Positions 42,202 to 51,860 of a DNA stretch of 64,000 nt are shown here, in pieces; the stretch's first letter is position 1, and each line of letters opens with the position of its first letter. Source of the stretch: Devosia subaequoris (GTDB lineage: Bacteria; Pseudomonadota; Alphaproteobacteria; Rhizobiales; Devosiaceae); NCBI RefSeq assembly GCF_014197055.1, contig NZ_JACIEW010000001.1, positions 558,001 to 622,000 of the forward strand, in the 5' to 3' direction. The notes below the pieces were generated by a model. The model ran no database searches. It had not been told where the DNA came from and was given only the letters and a program-made list of their open reading frames with translations. A program made the translations under genes and the position numbers.

Positions 42202-42213
42202 GGTGGTCGCTTC

Positions 42214-43113
42214 TTACTTGAGGCCGCTCATCGCGATCCCGCGGATAATGAGCCGCTGGAAGATGATGAAGAACAGGAGAATGGGCAGGATGGAGAGGAT
42301 CGACATGGCGAACATCGGGCCGTACTGGCTGACGCCGTCGGTGCTGATGAAGCTGCGCAGCGCCAGGGGCACCGTGTAGTCCTTCATGTCGTTGAGATAG
42401 ACCAGCGGCCCCAGGAAATCCTCCCAGGTCCAGATGAACGAGAAGATCGCCGCCGTTGCCATTGCCGGCAGGCTCAGGGGCATGATGATGGCCCAGTAGA
42501 TCTTGAAGGGCGAGCACCCGTCAATCATCGCCGCCTCGTCCAGCTCACGCGGTAACTGGCGGAAAAACTGGATCATCAGGAAGATGAAGAAGGCTTCACC
42601 AGCCAGGAATTTCGGCACGATCAGCGGCAGATAGCTGTCTACCCAGCCCAGGTTGAGGAACAGGATATACTGGGGGATGAGCACGACGTGATAGGGGATC
42701 ATCAGCGTCGTCATCATCAGCGCGAACCAGATGGTCTTGCCAGAAAATTCTAGCCGGGCAAACGCATAGGCGGCAAACGAGCAGGAAATGACATTGCCGA
42801 GCACCGAGAGCACGGTGACGACGGTGGAGTTCCAGAAAAAGGTCGTGAAGCTCACCGGCAGGGCGTTCCAGCCCTCGGAATAATTCTCCCACTGGAACTC
42901 GCCCGGCCACAGGCCCAGGTCGCCAAAGATCTGATTGTCGGGCTTGAGCGAAGCGGCAAACATCCAGATCAGCGGGTAGATCATCACCAGCGAGGTGAGG
43001 ATCAGGAAGATGTGCTTGAGCACGGCAGCGCGCTTGGCGCGCCTGGCCCTCTCCTCGCGATAGGCGTGAGCAATGTCGGCGGTCGTCTGGGCGGGCATGG
43101 TGGATACGCTCAT
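42214..43113 (-). CDS. Sugar ABC transporter permease (MalG/CUT1 type)
   Basis: 299 residues with a charged cytoplasmic N-terminus (AYREERARRAKRAAVLK) and six helices. The EAA loop is RELDEAAMIDGCSPFKIYWA. It starts 3 bp after the partner permease stop and pairs with it to form the inner-membrane channel. Confidence 0.93.
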   Translation of the reverse strand: MSVSTMPAQTTADIAHAYREERARRAKRAAVLKHIFLILTSLVMIYPLIWMFAASLKPDNQIFGDLGLWPGEFQWENYSEGWNALPVSFTTFFWNSTVVTVLSVLGNVISCSFAAYAFARLEFSGKTIWFALMMTTLMIPYHVVLIPQYILFLNLGWVDSYLPLIVPKFLAGEAFFIFLMIQFFRQLPRELDEAAMIDGCSPFKIYWAIIMPLSLPAMATAAIFSFIWTWEDFLGPLVYLNDMKDYTVPLALRSFISTDGVSQYGPMFAMSILSILPILLFFIIFQRLIIRGIAMSGLK

Positions 43114-43116
43114 GGC

Positions 43117-44010
43117 TCAGCCCCTCTCATTCTCGTAGTGGACCCAGTATTTGGAGGTCCAGAAGGCAATGGCGGTGAATAGTGCGATAATCAGCAACAG
43201 TACCCAGGCCAGCGCCGAGGCATAGCCCATGCGCAGGAAGCTGAAAGCCTCGTTGTAGAGATAGACGGTAAAGAACAGCAGGCTATCAAGCGGCGCGCCC
43301 GAACCACCGGAAATGATGAAGGCGCCCGAGAAACTCTTGAAGGCTTCGATCATCTGCAGCACCAGATTGAAGAAAATGACGGGCGCCAGCAGCGGCACGG
43401 TGATGGCGAAAAATTTCTTCACCGGTCCGGCGGCATCGATCTCGGCTGCCTCGTAGAGCTCCTGCGGAATGGCGCGCAGGCCCGCCAGGAAGATCAGCAT
43501 GGGGGAGCCGAACTGCCAGATCGCCAGCACGATCAGCGTCCAGAGCGAATATTTCGGATCGGCCAGCCAGTAAGGACCCTCGGCGCCGAACAGGCGCAGG
43601 ATCGAATTGATCACCCCGTCATAGTTGAAGAGCTGGCGCCACAGGATGGCCACCGCAATCGAGCCGCCCAGAATCGAGGGCAGATAGAACAGCGCCCGAT
43701 ACCAGCCGATGGCGCGAATGCCCTTGTCGAGAGCCATTGCCACCCCGAGAGCGAAGATCAGCTTGAGCGGCACCGAAATGACCACGAATTGGAAGGTGAC
43801 CTGCAGGGCCTTCCAGAAGCGCTGGTCGTACTGAAACATATAGATGTAGTGGTCGAGCCCGAGCCATTGCGGCGGGCGCACCACATTATATTTGGTGAAA
43901 CTGAGATAGAGCGAAGCCAGGATCGGCCCGATCGCCAAGAGAAAGAAGCCCACCAGCCACGGGGACAGAAAGGCATATCCGGCAAAATTGCGTCGGAAGA
44001 ATTTTTGCAC
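43117..44010 (-). CDS. Sugar ABC transporter permease (MalF/CUT1 type)
   Basis: 297 residues if started at the GTG at 44010, chosen because GGAG lies seven bases upstream and the first helix FAGYAFLSPWLVGFFLLA follows after about ten residues. The open frame extends to 44352 but that part is low-complexity Arg/Ser/Pro read antisense to the binding-protein end. The EAA loop is QELYEAAEIDAAGPVKKFFA. Confidence 0.9.
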   Translation of the reverse strand: MQKFFRRNFAGYAFLSPWLVGFFLLAIGPILASLYLSFTKYNVVRPPQWLGLDHYIYMFQYDQRFWKALQVTFQFVVISVPLKLIFALGVAMALDKGIRAIGWYRALFYLPSILGGSIAVAILWRQLFNYDGVINSILRLFGAEGPYWLADPKYSLWTLIVLAIWQFGSPMLIFLAGLRAIPQELYEAAEIDAAGPVKKFFAITVPLLAPVIFFNLVLQMIEAFKSFSGAFIISGGSGAPLDSLLFFTVYLYNEAFSFLRMGYASALAWVLLLIIALFTAIAFWTSKYWVHYENERG

Positions 44011-44149
44011 GCGCGGCTCCAGTCTCAACTGTTCCCGTTGATCGAATATAGCGGAAGGCAGCGCCTGCCACGATAAGGCAGGCGCCGCCACTTCCCGAGG
44101 AGATATCCGCCGCCCCACGGGAGAAAGGGCGGCGGACCGGGTTGCTGAC

Positions 44150-45439
44150 TTAGGCGCGGGCCAGGATGGCGCGGGCCTGAGCGAGGAAGTCCGATGCAAC
44201 CTCGGGGATCGGGCGTTCCCCAAGCAGAACGTTGACGGCCAGGCGCTCGAAGGTCTGCTCGACCTCGTTCGAACCGCTCGGCGGCGGCGGCGGCAGCACG
44301 GCTGTCTTGCCCTGGATCTTGTCAAAGAACTCGACCGAGCGGGCCTCGACATCTGTCAGTTCGGGCTGCAGTGCGGCGCGCACCTCGCTCTGGCTCGGGA
44401 TGCCGCGTTCCAGACCCAACACCTTGGTCATGTCGAGATCGTTGACGAAGTCGCTCATATAGGTGGTGGCGGCTTCGGGGTTGGCGCTGTCGCGCGTCAG
44501 GCAGACGAACTGGCTGGGCTGCACGATCGAGCCCGGCACCATCTCAGATGTATTGGGATACATCGCCGCGCCCAATTTGTCCTGCATCAGGCTTTGCACG
44601 CCCACCAGCTGGTTAGACCAGAGATAGGACATTGCCGTCTTGCCGGTAACAACGCCCATCTGGCTCAATTCGGACACGCCGGCGAGGCCAGCGCTTTCCG
44701 GACCCGGCGGGGTGCCGCCGGCATTGCGGATTTTTTCCCAGGTCGCCCAGTATTCCTCGACGATTTCCTGGGTCGGGCCATAGGAGCCGTCCTCATTGAA
44801 CAGCATGGCGCCCTTCTGCACCACGAAATCGGAGAAATTCTGGTAGTCGGCCGTATTGTCGTCGGTACCGGCAACGCCCGTGGCTTCCTTGATGGCGGCA
44901 GCGAATTCAGCCAGCTCGTCATAGGTATAGCCATACGGGTCGAAGTCCTCGCCCGGGACGATCCCGGCTTCCTCGAACAGCCGCGTGTTGTACATCGCCA
45001 TATGGCTATTGGCGCCGATGGAGAGTGCATAGAACTTGCCGTCCACGGTGCCGGCATCGATGGCGCTCTGGTCCATCTTGGAGATATCGAGGGTCTTGCC
45101 CACATAATCGTCCAGCGGCACGACGGCGCCATTGGCGATATACTCGAACAGCACGCCATAACCCTGCTGGATCACGTCTGGCATGTTGCCGCCGGCGATC
45201 TGCGTCGTCAGCTTGGTGAAATAGTCGCCAAAACCAAGGGTTTCGCCGGTGACGTTGATGTCGGGATGCTTGGCGTTGAAGATGTCGATCACTTCGAAGG
45301 TGCGGCGGTCGCGCTCCGGATTGCCCCACCAGAAGTGGCGAATTTCAGCCGTCTGCGCGAAGGCAGGGCGTCCCATGGCCGCCAGTGCCAACACCGAGCC
45401 CGATGCCCCCAGAAATGTTCTTCTCGATAGTTTGTTCAT
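44150..45439 (-). CDS. Sugar ABC transporter substrate-binding protein (family 1)
   Basis: 429 residues. MNKLSRRTFLGASGSVLALA is a twin-arginine-type leader (SRRTFLG), cut after AFAQ, so the protein may be exported folded by Tat. The mature part fits family-1 sugar receptors (FEVIDIFNAKHPDINVTGET). A proline-rich PPPPPSG hinge lies near the C-terminus. It precedes the permeases by 139 bp and follows the dioxygenase-like gene by 127 bp. Confidence 0.92.
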   Translation of the reverse strand: MNKLSRRTFLGASGSVLALAAMGRPAFAQTAEIRHFWWGNPERDRRTFEVIDIFNAKHPDINVTGETLGFGDYFTKLTTQIAGGNMPDVIQQGYGVLFEYIANGAVVPLDDYVGKTLDISKMDQSAIDAGTVDGKFYALSIGANSHMAMYNTRLFEEAGIVPGEDFDPYGYTYDELAEFAAAIKEATGVAGTDDNTADYQNFSDFVVQKGAMLFNEDGSYGPTQEIVEEYWATWEKIRNAGGTPPGPESAGLAGVSELSQMGVVTGKTAMSYLWSNQLVGVQSLMQDKLGAAMYPNTSEMVPGSIVQPSQFVCLTRDSANPEAATTYMSDFVNDLDMTKVLGLERGIPSQSEVRAALQPELTDVEARSVEFFDKIQGKTAVLPPPPPSGSNEVEQTFERLAVNVLLGERPIPEVASDFLAQARAILARA

Positions 45440-45566
45440 TGTAGTCCTCCCTTGAGTTTTCCTGTTCCAGCCAGCGCCGAGTCCTCAGCCGGCACTCGCC
45501 GCTTGCATTGCTGACTTACGTACCTCTGGGTGCGGGTCAACAAACTTCGTGCCCATCTGGCGCCAC

Positions 45567-46421
45567 CTAAGCGTTGGCGGCCACAGGCAATTTGTGTGGC
45601 ATGACGATCCGGCGCTGCTCGGGCGTCAGCCGCGCCAGCAACTCCTGGCTGGGCACCATGTCATGCCGGAAATAGCCCCAGCTCGGGCCATAGCGATAAA
45701 CTGTCATGCGGCGCTGGCCCGGATTGGTGCGCCGGGCCGAGCCGTGCATGATGGCGTCGACGAACATCAGCGCATCGCCAGCCTTGAGATGCACTTCCAC
45801 CGCTCCGGCAATGCCGTCCACCGAGGTCTGCTCATCGCGCTTGTCGAGGGCGACCGTCTGGGGGTGGCGAAGATTGGATTTGTGGCTGCCGGGAATGACC
45901 ATGGTCGCACCATCGCCAGGACCGATATCGTTGAGCGCAATCAGCACATTGACCTGGCCGCAGTGAAACCGTCCGGCGTGAAAGCGATACTGGGTACGAA
46001 TGGTGCCAACATGACCGCCCGAATGCAGGCGCAGCGCCTGCCCCGGCCCTCGCACCGAAGCAAAGCATTCATCGATAAAGGCAGGGCCGTGGTGACCGTC
46101 GAAATTTTCCGGATCGTCCGCACCGATGAAGTGGACGGCCTTGGCAAACCAGGACGGATGATCGATCAAGCGCTCCCAGGCAGGGCCGGCCTCATAGACC
46201 TGCTGCAGGATCAGGCCCTCCTGGCGGTCAGGCCGATTGAAGAGCCGCACATGGCCGTCCCAGCCATCGCCGACGAAATCCTGATGCTGGTCAAGCGTGT
46301 CGTTACAGTCCGCCAGCTCTTCGGGCGACAGCGCGGCGGGAATGACCAGATATCCATTGAGATCGAACAGATAGCGTTCGAGATCGGTGCATGCAGCACC
46401 GGGTGCCAACCCTGCGTCCAT
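45567..46421 (-). CDS. Phytanoyl-CoA dioxygenase (PhyH)-family protein
   Basis: 284 residues. The N-terminus FDLNGYLVIPAALSPEELAD and the core NVLIALNDIGPGDGATMVIP then GSHKSN identify the PhyH family of Fe(II)/2-oxoglutarate enzymes. His226 (AIMHGSARR) and Arg237/238 are likely iron and 2-oxoglutarate ligands. The usual HxD/E motif is not visible; candidates read H133-S-G, H148-A-G and H153-C-G. It is the first gene of the minus-strand sugar ABC operon. It may hydroxylate or otherwise modify the saccharide or an aglycone, or be catalytically altered. Confidence 0.8.
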   Translation of the reverse strand: MDAGLAPGAACTDLERYLFDLNGYLVIPAALSPEELADCNDTLDQHQDFVGDGWDGHVRLFNRPDRQEGLILQQVYEAGPAWERLIDHPSWFAKAVHFIGADDPENFDGHHGPAFIDECFASVRGPGQALRLHSGGHVGTIRTQYRFHAGRFHCGQVNVLIALNDIGPGDGATMVIPGSHKSNLRHPQTVALDKRDEQTSVDGIAGAVEVHLKAGDALMFVDAIMHGSARRTNPGQRRMTVYRYGPSWGYFRHDMVPSQELLARLTPEQRRIVMPHKLPVAANA

Positions 46422-46863
46422 TCCTCAGCTCCCCGCCATGCCCCGATTTCGGGTCAATTCTGCGCGGTGCTGCTGGGAAGGTTCGTCCCGCCAACCGCGA
46501 CCGCACGGTTGAAATCATTTCGCGGGCAACTCAGAAGGTCGATACGAGCAACTGTCCGTGGGTTAACAACGGTCAGACAGCAGACGTACCGCGTAGCTCA
46601 CGCTTTACCACATACCCTGGCTGGGCTCTTAGCCCATGACGTGTCTCCGGCCGTTCCTGAGAGGTTGGTCCCACTCAGATTGCGTTCAAAATCACCATAT
46701 CTTCCATACAAGTCAACCGATTTTGGGTCCTGATGAACCGAAAACGCATTTCAGCGTCTCACCTCCAACCAAATTTTCATACGCAGCAAGATTTTGTCCG
46801 ATTGGCCCAGACAACGCATTGATCGGCTTTGAGCGCGAGCGGCCGCGGTGCTACGGAGCAGCC
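46422..46863. other. Divergent intergenic region
   Basis: 442 bp between the PhyH operon and the HPP-CBS gene. The plus-strand frame is open through 46636-46863 but lacks coding character. GAAATCATTTC at 46511-46521 is an 11-bp palindrome that could be the operator of the sugar operon. No RNA gene was seen. Confidence 0.4.
46511..46521. promoter_or_regulatory. Small palindrome, candidate operator
   Basis: GAAAT-C-ATTTC, 90 bp upstream of the PhyH-type gene. No regulator gene adjoins this operon, so the binder is unknown. Confidence 0.3.
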
Positions 46864-48030
46864 ATGGATTTTCTGGCCCGCTTCATTCCCAACATGGTCT
46901 CTGTCAGCCCCGTGGAACGCTTGCGGGCCGCGCTGGGCGCGTTTCTCGGTATCCTGGTGACGGCGGGCGTTACGGCGCTTGCCCTTGGCCAGGGGCCAGA
47001 ACTGCCTCTGCTGGTGGCTCCGATCGGGGCCTCGGCCGTGCTGTTGTTTGCCGTCCCGGCCAGCCCGCTGGCGCAGCCATGGTCGATGCTGATGGGCAAT
47101 TGCCTGGCCGCCATCGTCGGGGTGAGTTGCGCAACCCTGATAGGGCCGACCCCAATTGCTGCCGCGCTGGCGGCGGCCTTCAGCATCGGCCTCATGCTGA
47201 GTTTCAAATGCCTGCACCCGCCAAGCGGGGCGGTCGCGCTGACGGCGGTGATCGGCGGGCCGGCCATTACCGAACTCGGCTACGGGTTCGTGCTCTGGCC
47301 GGTCGGTATCAATTCCGTACTCCTGCTGCTCGCGGCTGTGGCCTTCAACCGCCTGACGGGCAAGCAATATCCGCACCGTCCCGCCCCTGCTCCGGCCATC
47401 GAAGCCAAGGTCATCCCCTTTGCCCCCAAGGTGAGCCTGGGAATTTCGGTCGAAGACCTCAAATCGGCCATTCGCGAACGCGACGAAATTGTCAGCGTCG
47501 ATCCGGTGGACCTCGAAGAGATGCTGGAACGCGCCGCGCTTCTCGCCTTCTCACGCCGTTCCGCCGGTGTCACCGCAGGCATGGTGATGACGCGCGACGT
47601 TCTCAGCGTGCAACCCGGCACCTCGCTGCGCATCGCTTTGCGCACCATGCGCAGCCATGAGGTCAAGGCCCTGCCGGTGGTCGACATGAATGGCCAGGTC
47701 GCTGGGATCCTCACCCAGACCGACATTCTGGAGAAGGCAGAATGGGGCCCGATGATCCACGCGTCGTCCGGACTGGGCTGGCGCCTGCGCTCCATGTCCA
47801 ATTCAGACAAGCCGCTGCGCGGCAAGGTGCGCGACGTGATGACCAGCCAGGTCGCCACCGTCACCGAGGCCATGCCGATTGCGCTGGTGATCAAGCTGAT
47901 GCTCGACAGCGGTCATCACCATCTGCCGGTAGCTGGCGACAATAATACGCTCAAGGGCATGGTCACCCAGGCCGATCTGATAGCCGCGCTATTCGGCGCT
48001 GGTGTGGACGATCTGGCCCGGATCGCCTGA
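46864..48030 (+). CDS. HPP-family membrane protein with tandem CBS domains
   Basis: 388 residues from the ATG at 46864; upstream in-frame sequence looks non-coding. An HPP domain of about four membrane helices carries APIGASAVLLFAVPASPLAQPW and FKCLHPPSGAVALTAVIGGP, which contains the HPPSG motif that names the family. A cytoplasmic linker leads to two CBS modules (TRDVLSVQPGTSLRIALRTM and TSQVATVTEAMPIALVIKLM), which usually bind adenine nucleotides. HPP proteins have been linked to nitrite transport in plastids and cyanobacteria; that function is not shown here. It ends 3 bp from the convergent acuI-like gene. Confidence 0.88.
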   Translation: MDFLARFIPNMVSVSPVERLRAALGAFLGILVTAGVTALALGQGPELPLLVAPIGASAVLLFAVPASPLAQPWSMLMGNCLAAIVGVSCATLIGPTPIAAALAAAFSIGLMLSFKCLHPPSGAVALTAVIGGPAITELGYGFVLWPVGINSVLLLLAAVAFNRLTGKQYPHRPAPAPAIEAKVIPFAPKVSLGISVEDLKSAIRERDEIVSVDPVDLEEMLERAALLAFSRRSAGVTAGMVMTRDVLSVQPGTSLRIALRTMRSHEVKALPVVDMNGQVAGILTQTDILEKAEWGPMIHASSGLGWRLRSMSNSDKPLRGKVRDVMTSQVATVTEAMPIALVIKLMLDSGHHHLPVAGDNNTLKGMVTQADLIAALFGAGVDDLARIA

Positions 48031-48033
48031 TCG

Positions 48034-49026
48034 CTAACCCTTGGGATTGATCAGCACCCGGCCCTTGATTGCGCCGCTCAGGATTTGCGCCGCCTTTTCC
48101 GGCAACGCGTCGAGCCCCACTTCCTCGACATTGCCGGCATAGGCGGCGAAATCGAACAGGTCGGCCAGCCGGGCCCAGGCTTCGGTGCGCGCATCGAAGG
48201 GCTGCATGACACTGTCGATGCCCAGCAGGTTCACCCCGCGCAGCAGAAAGGGCAGCACATTGGTGTCGAGCTTGATCCCGGCCGCATTGCCCAGGCTTGC
48301 CACCGATCCGCCATAGGCGATTTGACGCAAAAGCTTGCCCAGCACCGCACCACCGACGCAATCGATGGCCGCAGCAAACCGTGCTGACTCCAGCGGCTTG
48401 TCGGGCTGCTCCATGAATTCATTGCGGTTGATTATATTGGCAGCGCCAAGATCGCGCAGCATATCGGCGTGCTGTGGGCGCCCGGACAGCGCGGTCACCG
48501 AATAGCCCAGGCGCCGCAGCAGAGCCACTGAAATCGAGCCCACGCCGCCGGCTGCGCCGGTCACCAGTACGTCACCCTTGGATGGGGAGAGGCCCGCCCA
48601 TTCGAGCCGGTTGATAGCCAGCATTGCCGTCAATCCAGCCGTGCCCATGATCATTGCATCCCGGGCGGACAGACCGTTCGGCAGCGGCACCAGCCAGTCG
48701 GCCTTGACCCGCGCCCGTTCGGAGTAACCGCCCCAATAGGCTTCCCCGACCCGCCAGCCGGTCAGCACGACTTTGTCGCCAACGCGATAACGTGAGTCGT
48801 CGCTTTCGCGCACGGTGCCGGCAAAATCGACGCCCGCGACATGAGGATAGGTGCGTACCAGACCACCCTGCCCCGTCAGGCAAAGCCCGTCCTTGTAGTT
48901 GAGCCCTGCCCATTCGATATCTACCGTGACATCGCCCTCGGGCAAGCGCGCGTCCTCGAGAATCTGTACCGCTGACGAGACGGTCCCGTCCTCAGCTTTC
49001 TCTGTCAGCAGGGCGCGGAAACTCAT
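48034..49026 (-). CDS. acuI: Zinc-free MDR-family quinone/acrylyl-CoA reductase (AcuI/YhdH-like)
   Basis: 330 residues. The N-terminal GroES-like fold has WAGLNYKDGLCLTGQGGLVR and YPHVAGVDFAGTV; the Rossmann part has VLVTGAAGGVGSISVALLRR with the NADPH loop. The LTGWRVGE segment and overall length match AcuI, which reduces acrylyl-CoA to propionyl-CoA. It has none of the catalytic zinc ligands of classical alcohol dehydrogenases. The gene stands alone downstream of maeB on the same strand. Confidence 0.82.
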   Translation of the reverse strand: MSFRALLTEKAEDGTVSSAVQILEDARLPEGDVTVDIEWAGLNYKDGLCLTGQGGLVRTYPHVAGVDFAGTVRESDDSRYRVGDKVVLTGWRVGEAYWGGYSERARVKADWLVPLPNGLSARDAMIMGTAGLTAMLAINRLEWAGLSPSKGDVLVTGAAGGVGSISVALLRRLGYSVTALSGRPQHADMLRDLGAANIINRNEFMEQPDKPLESARFAAAIDCVGGAVLGKLLRQIAYGGSVASLGNAAGIKLDTNVLPFLLRGVNLLGIDSVMQPFDARTEAWARLADLFDFAAYAGNVEEVGLDALPEKAAQILSGAIKGRVLINPKG

Positions 49027-49368
49027 GGGCTTTCTCCTCTACTTCTGCTCAGGGCATGTGCCCAGCATGCCGACTTATCCACGCCCCGGCAATCACGTCT
49101 ATACTGTGCCCATCCCCGCCACACACGCGGCCCCGACGCAGGGCCGGGCGGGGAGGCCGGGAAGAGGGGCGCCTCTTTACGCGGGTAGAAGCTCGGCAGC
49201 CGGACCTGCAATAACGGTACCGCCTGAATCCGGACCCGTGGAAAATCCGTGTTTCCGTGACGAACGGCCAGTGGCTCTTGCACTTGAACGTTCATCTTTC
49301 TGGGCCACTGGCCGTTCGTTACCGTGTATCCGCGACGCCACAGGGCCGGGCGGCCCTTTTGCGCGTCC
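49027..49368. other. Intergenic region between maeB and the acuI-like gene
   Basis: 342 bp without a gene. Its main feature is the nested palindrome at 49260-49319, 50 bp past the maeB stop. The remainder is GC-rich with no recognised RNA. Confidence 0.45.
49260..49319. repeat. Nested 60-bp palindrome
   Basis: The outer arms ACGAACGGCCAGTGGC and GCCACTGGCCGTTCGT form a perfect 16-bp stem. Exactly at the centre (49285-49294) lies a second perfect palindrome, TGAACGTTCA, with 9 unpaired bases on each side. It could be a maeB terminator-like hairpin, a REP-type element or a protein-binding site. No T run follows on the minus strand. Confidence 0.6.
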
Positions 49369-51636
49369 CTACCCCGCAGCCTCGGTGGCCGCAATCGCCG
49401 TCATGTTGACGATGCCGCGGCTGGTCACAGTCGGCGCCAGGATATGGGCAGGCTGGGCCGTGCCCATCAGGATGGGACCGATATGCAGGCCATTGTTCAT
49501 CTCCTTGAGCAGGGTCATGGAGAGGTTGGCTGCTTCCAGGTTCGGGAAAATCAGCAAATTGGCTTCGCCCTTGAGCACGGAGTCCGGAATGTAGCGGTCG
49601 CGCAGGCTTTCATTGATCGCCAGATCGCCCTGCATTTCGCCCTCGACCATCAGGTCCGGCGCCTCCGCCTTGAGGCGATCATAGACTGCCCGCATCTTCT
49701 CGCTGGTTTCGCCGTCACGGGAGCCGAAGTTCGAATAGCTGAGCAGGGCAGCCTTGGCCTCGATGTTGAAGCGCTTGAGGTGGTCTCGGGCCTGCAGGGC
49801 AATCGAGACCAGTTCGTCCTCGGTGGGGTCGATATTGGCGTAGGTATCGGCAAGGAAAAATACCCCGCGATTGAGGATCAGCATGGACAGGGCCGAGAGT
49901 TGCTGGGCCCCCGGCGCCACGCCGATCACCGAATGGATGTCGCGGGCATGCTTGATGAAGCGTCCCTGCAATCCACAGATCAGCGCATCGGCCTCGCCAC
50001 GCCGCACGGCCAGCGCACCAATAACGGTCGTGTTGGTGCGCACGATGGTCTTGGCGGTATCGGGGGTGACACCCTTGCGCCCGACCAGCGCGTGGAAATC
50101 GGCGACATAGTCGCGATAGCGCGGGTCGTCTTCGGGGTTGATAACCTCGAAATCCGTGTCGGGCCGGATAGTTAGTCCGAAACGCTCCAATCGTGATTCA
50201 ATCACCGAGGGGCGCCCGATCAGGATCGGCTTGCCGATACCGTCTTCGAGAATGACCTGGGCGGCGCGCAGCACACGCTCGTCCTCGCCATCGGCAAAGG
50301 CGATGCGCTTGCCCGACGCCTGGGCCCGCTCGATCATTGGCTTCATCACCATGCCGGAGCGGAAAACAAAGCGACGCAGCTTTTCGCGATAGGCATCGAA
50401 ATCGGCGATCGGCCGCGCTGCAACGCCGGACTCCATCGCCGCCTTGGCCACCGCCGGCGCAATGCGCAGGATCAACCGCTGGTCAAAGGGATTGGGGATC
50501 AGATAATCCGCGCCGAAAATGGCCGGCACACCATGGCTGGTCGCTTCAAGGCCCGGCTCGTGGGCGAGCTTGGCAATGGCGTGCGCCGCTGCCGCCTTCA
50601 TCTCCTCATTGATAATGGTGGCACCGCAATCGAGCGCCCCACGGAACAGGAAGGGGAAGCAGAGGACGTTGTTGACCTGGTTGGGATAGTCCGAGCGCCC
50701 CGTGCAGACCAGCGCATCGGGCCGCGCTTCCTTTGCCAGCTCCGGCATGATCTCGGGGACTGGATTGGAGAGCGCCAGGATCAGCGGATTGGGCGCCATG
50801 TCCTTCATCATTTCGGGCTTGAGCGCGCCGGCCTTTGAAAGTCCGACAAAGATATCCGCCCCCGCCATGACGGCGCTAAGTTCGGTCTCATCGGTGTCCT
50901 GGGCAAAGGCGCCACGCCAGCGGTCCACCGAATTGTCCCGCTTCTTGGTCACCAGGCCCTTGGAGTCGGCGATCCAGATGTTTTCCCTTTTTGCACCAAC
51001 GGCAATCAGCATGTTCATGCAGGCAATGGCAGCGGCCCCTGCCCCGGAGGTGACGATCTTGGCCTTGGCGATGTCCTTCTTGACCAGCCGCATGGCGTTG
51101 ATGACGGCAGCGGCCACGATGATCGCTGTGCCGTGCTGATCGTCATGGAAGACCGGGATATTCATCCGCTCGCGCAGGGCTTCCTCGATCTCGAAGCATT
51201 CGGGTGCCTTGATGTCTTCCAGATTGACCCCACCGAAGCTGGGCTCGAGCGGCGCGACGATTTCGATGAAGCGCTTGGGATCTTGTTCATTGACCTCGAT
51301 GTCGATCGAGTCGATGCCGGCGAACTTCTTGAACAGAACCGCCTTGCCTTCCATCACCGGCTTGCTCGCCAGCGCCCCGATATTGCCCAGGCCCAGCACC
51401 GCCGTACCGTTGGAAATCACGGCGACCAGATTACCCTTGGAGGTGTATTTGTAAGCGTCGGCCGGATTGGCGGCAATTTCCTCGCAGGGGGTGGCCACGC
51501 CGGGCGAATAGGCCAGCGAAAGGTCGCGTGTGTTCGCGAGCGGTTTGGTGGCCACGATTTCCAGTTTCCCTGGCTTGGGAAACTCGTGAAAATAGAGCGC
51601 AGCCTCGCGCATGCTGGTGGCCTTGTCGTCGGTCAT
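49369..51636 (-). CDS. maeB: NADP-dependent malic enzyme with phosphotransacetylase-like C-terminus
   Basis: 755 residues, the size of MaeB hybrids. The malic domain (about 1-430) has [40 protein letters not shown] and the NAD(P) loop [16 protein letters not shown]. The C-terminal part (about 430-755) resembles phosphate acetyltransferase but in MaeB serves regulation by acetyl-CoA. It decarboxylates malate to pyruvate and NADPH. This suits an organism using tricarboxylic acids, since tctCBA lies nearby. Confidence 0.95.
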   Translation of the reverse strand: MTDDKATSMREAALYFHEFPKPGKLEIVATKPLANTRDLSLAYSPGVATPCEEIAANPADAYKYTSKGNLVAVISNGTAVLGLGNIGALASKPVMEGKAVLFKKFAGIDSIDIEVNEQDPKRFIEIVAPLEPSFGGVNLEDIKAPECFEIEEALRERMNIPVFHDDQHGTAIIVAAAVINAMRLVKKDIAKAKIVTSGAGAAAIACMNMLIAVGAKRENIWIADSKGLVTKKRDNSVDRWRGAFAQDTDETELSAVMAGADIFVGLSKAGALKPEMMKDMAPNPLILALSNPVPEIMPELAKEARPDALVCTGRSDYPNQVNNVLCFPFLFRGALDCGATIINEEMKAAAAHAIAKLAHEPGLEATSHGVPAIFGADYLIPNPFDQRLILRIAPAVAKAAMESGVAARPIADFDAYREKLRRFVFRSGMVMKPMIERAQASGKRIAFADGEDERVLRAAQVILEDGIGKPILIGRPSVIESRLERFGLTIRPDTDFEVINPEDDPRYRDYVADFHALVGRKGVTPDTAKTIVRTNTTVIGALAVRRGEADALICGLQGRFIKHARDIHSVIGVAPGAQQLSALSMLILNRGVFFLADTYANIDPTEDELVSIALQARDHLKRFNIEAKAALLSYSNFGSRDGETSEKMRAVYDRLKAEAPDLMVEGEMQGDLAINESLRDRYIPDSVLKGEANLLIFPNLEAANLSMTLLKEMNNGLHIGPILMGTAQPAHILAPTVTSRGIVNMTAIAATEAAG

Positions 51637-51813
51637 GAGTCTCTCCCATCAGCGGCGCGGCATCGTCGCGCCAGGCCACGTCCCCACGCGGCAAAAACTT
51701 CCCAAGAGCAGGTCTGCTCCCTCAAGTGAAGTTATGCCTTAGTCGTAGAAAACCATACCTGCTAATCGGGAACACACGCGTATCTGGCAGCCAGCGGGTT
51801 GATTGGTTCAGAT

Positions 51814-51827
51814 TTACTGATACACAT
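51814..51827. promoter_or_regulatory. TGATACA motif, site 1
   Basis: TTACTGATACACAT lies 34 bp upstream of the ArsR-like gene start. It shares 12 of 13 leading bases with the motif upstream of abfA at 52919 (TTACTGATACAAAT), suggesting autoregulation by the same protein. Confidence 0.55.
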
Positions 51828-51860
51828 TTCGATTTTACCATCAGGCAGCACCGTATCAGC

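Noticed and set aside
44011..44352. N-terminal extension of the MalF-type permease
   Set aside because: The extra 114 residues are Arg/Ser/Pro-rich, overlap the binding-protein coding end in another frame, and precede a GTG with its own ribosome site.
46636..46863. N-terminal extension of the HPP-CBS protein
   Set aside because: The sequence lacks coding character, and the conserved family start MDFLARFIPN begins at 46864.
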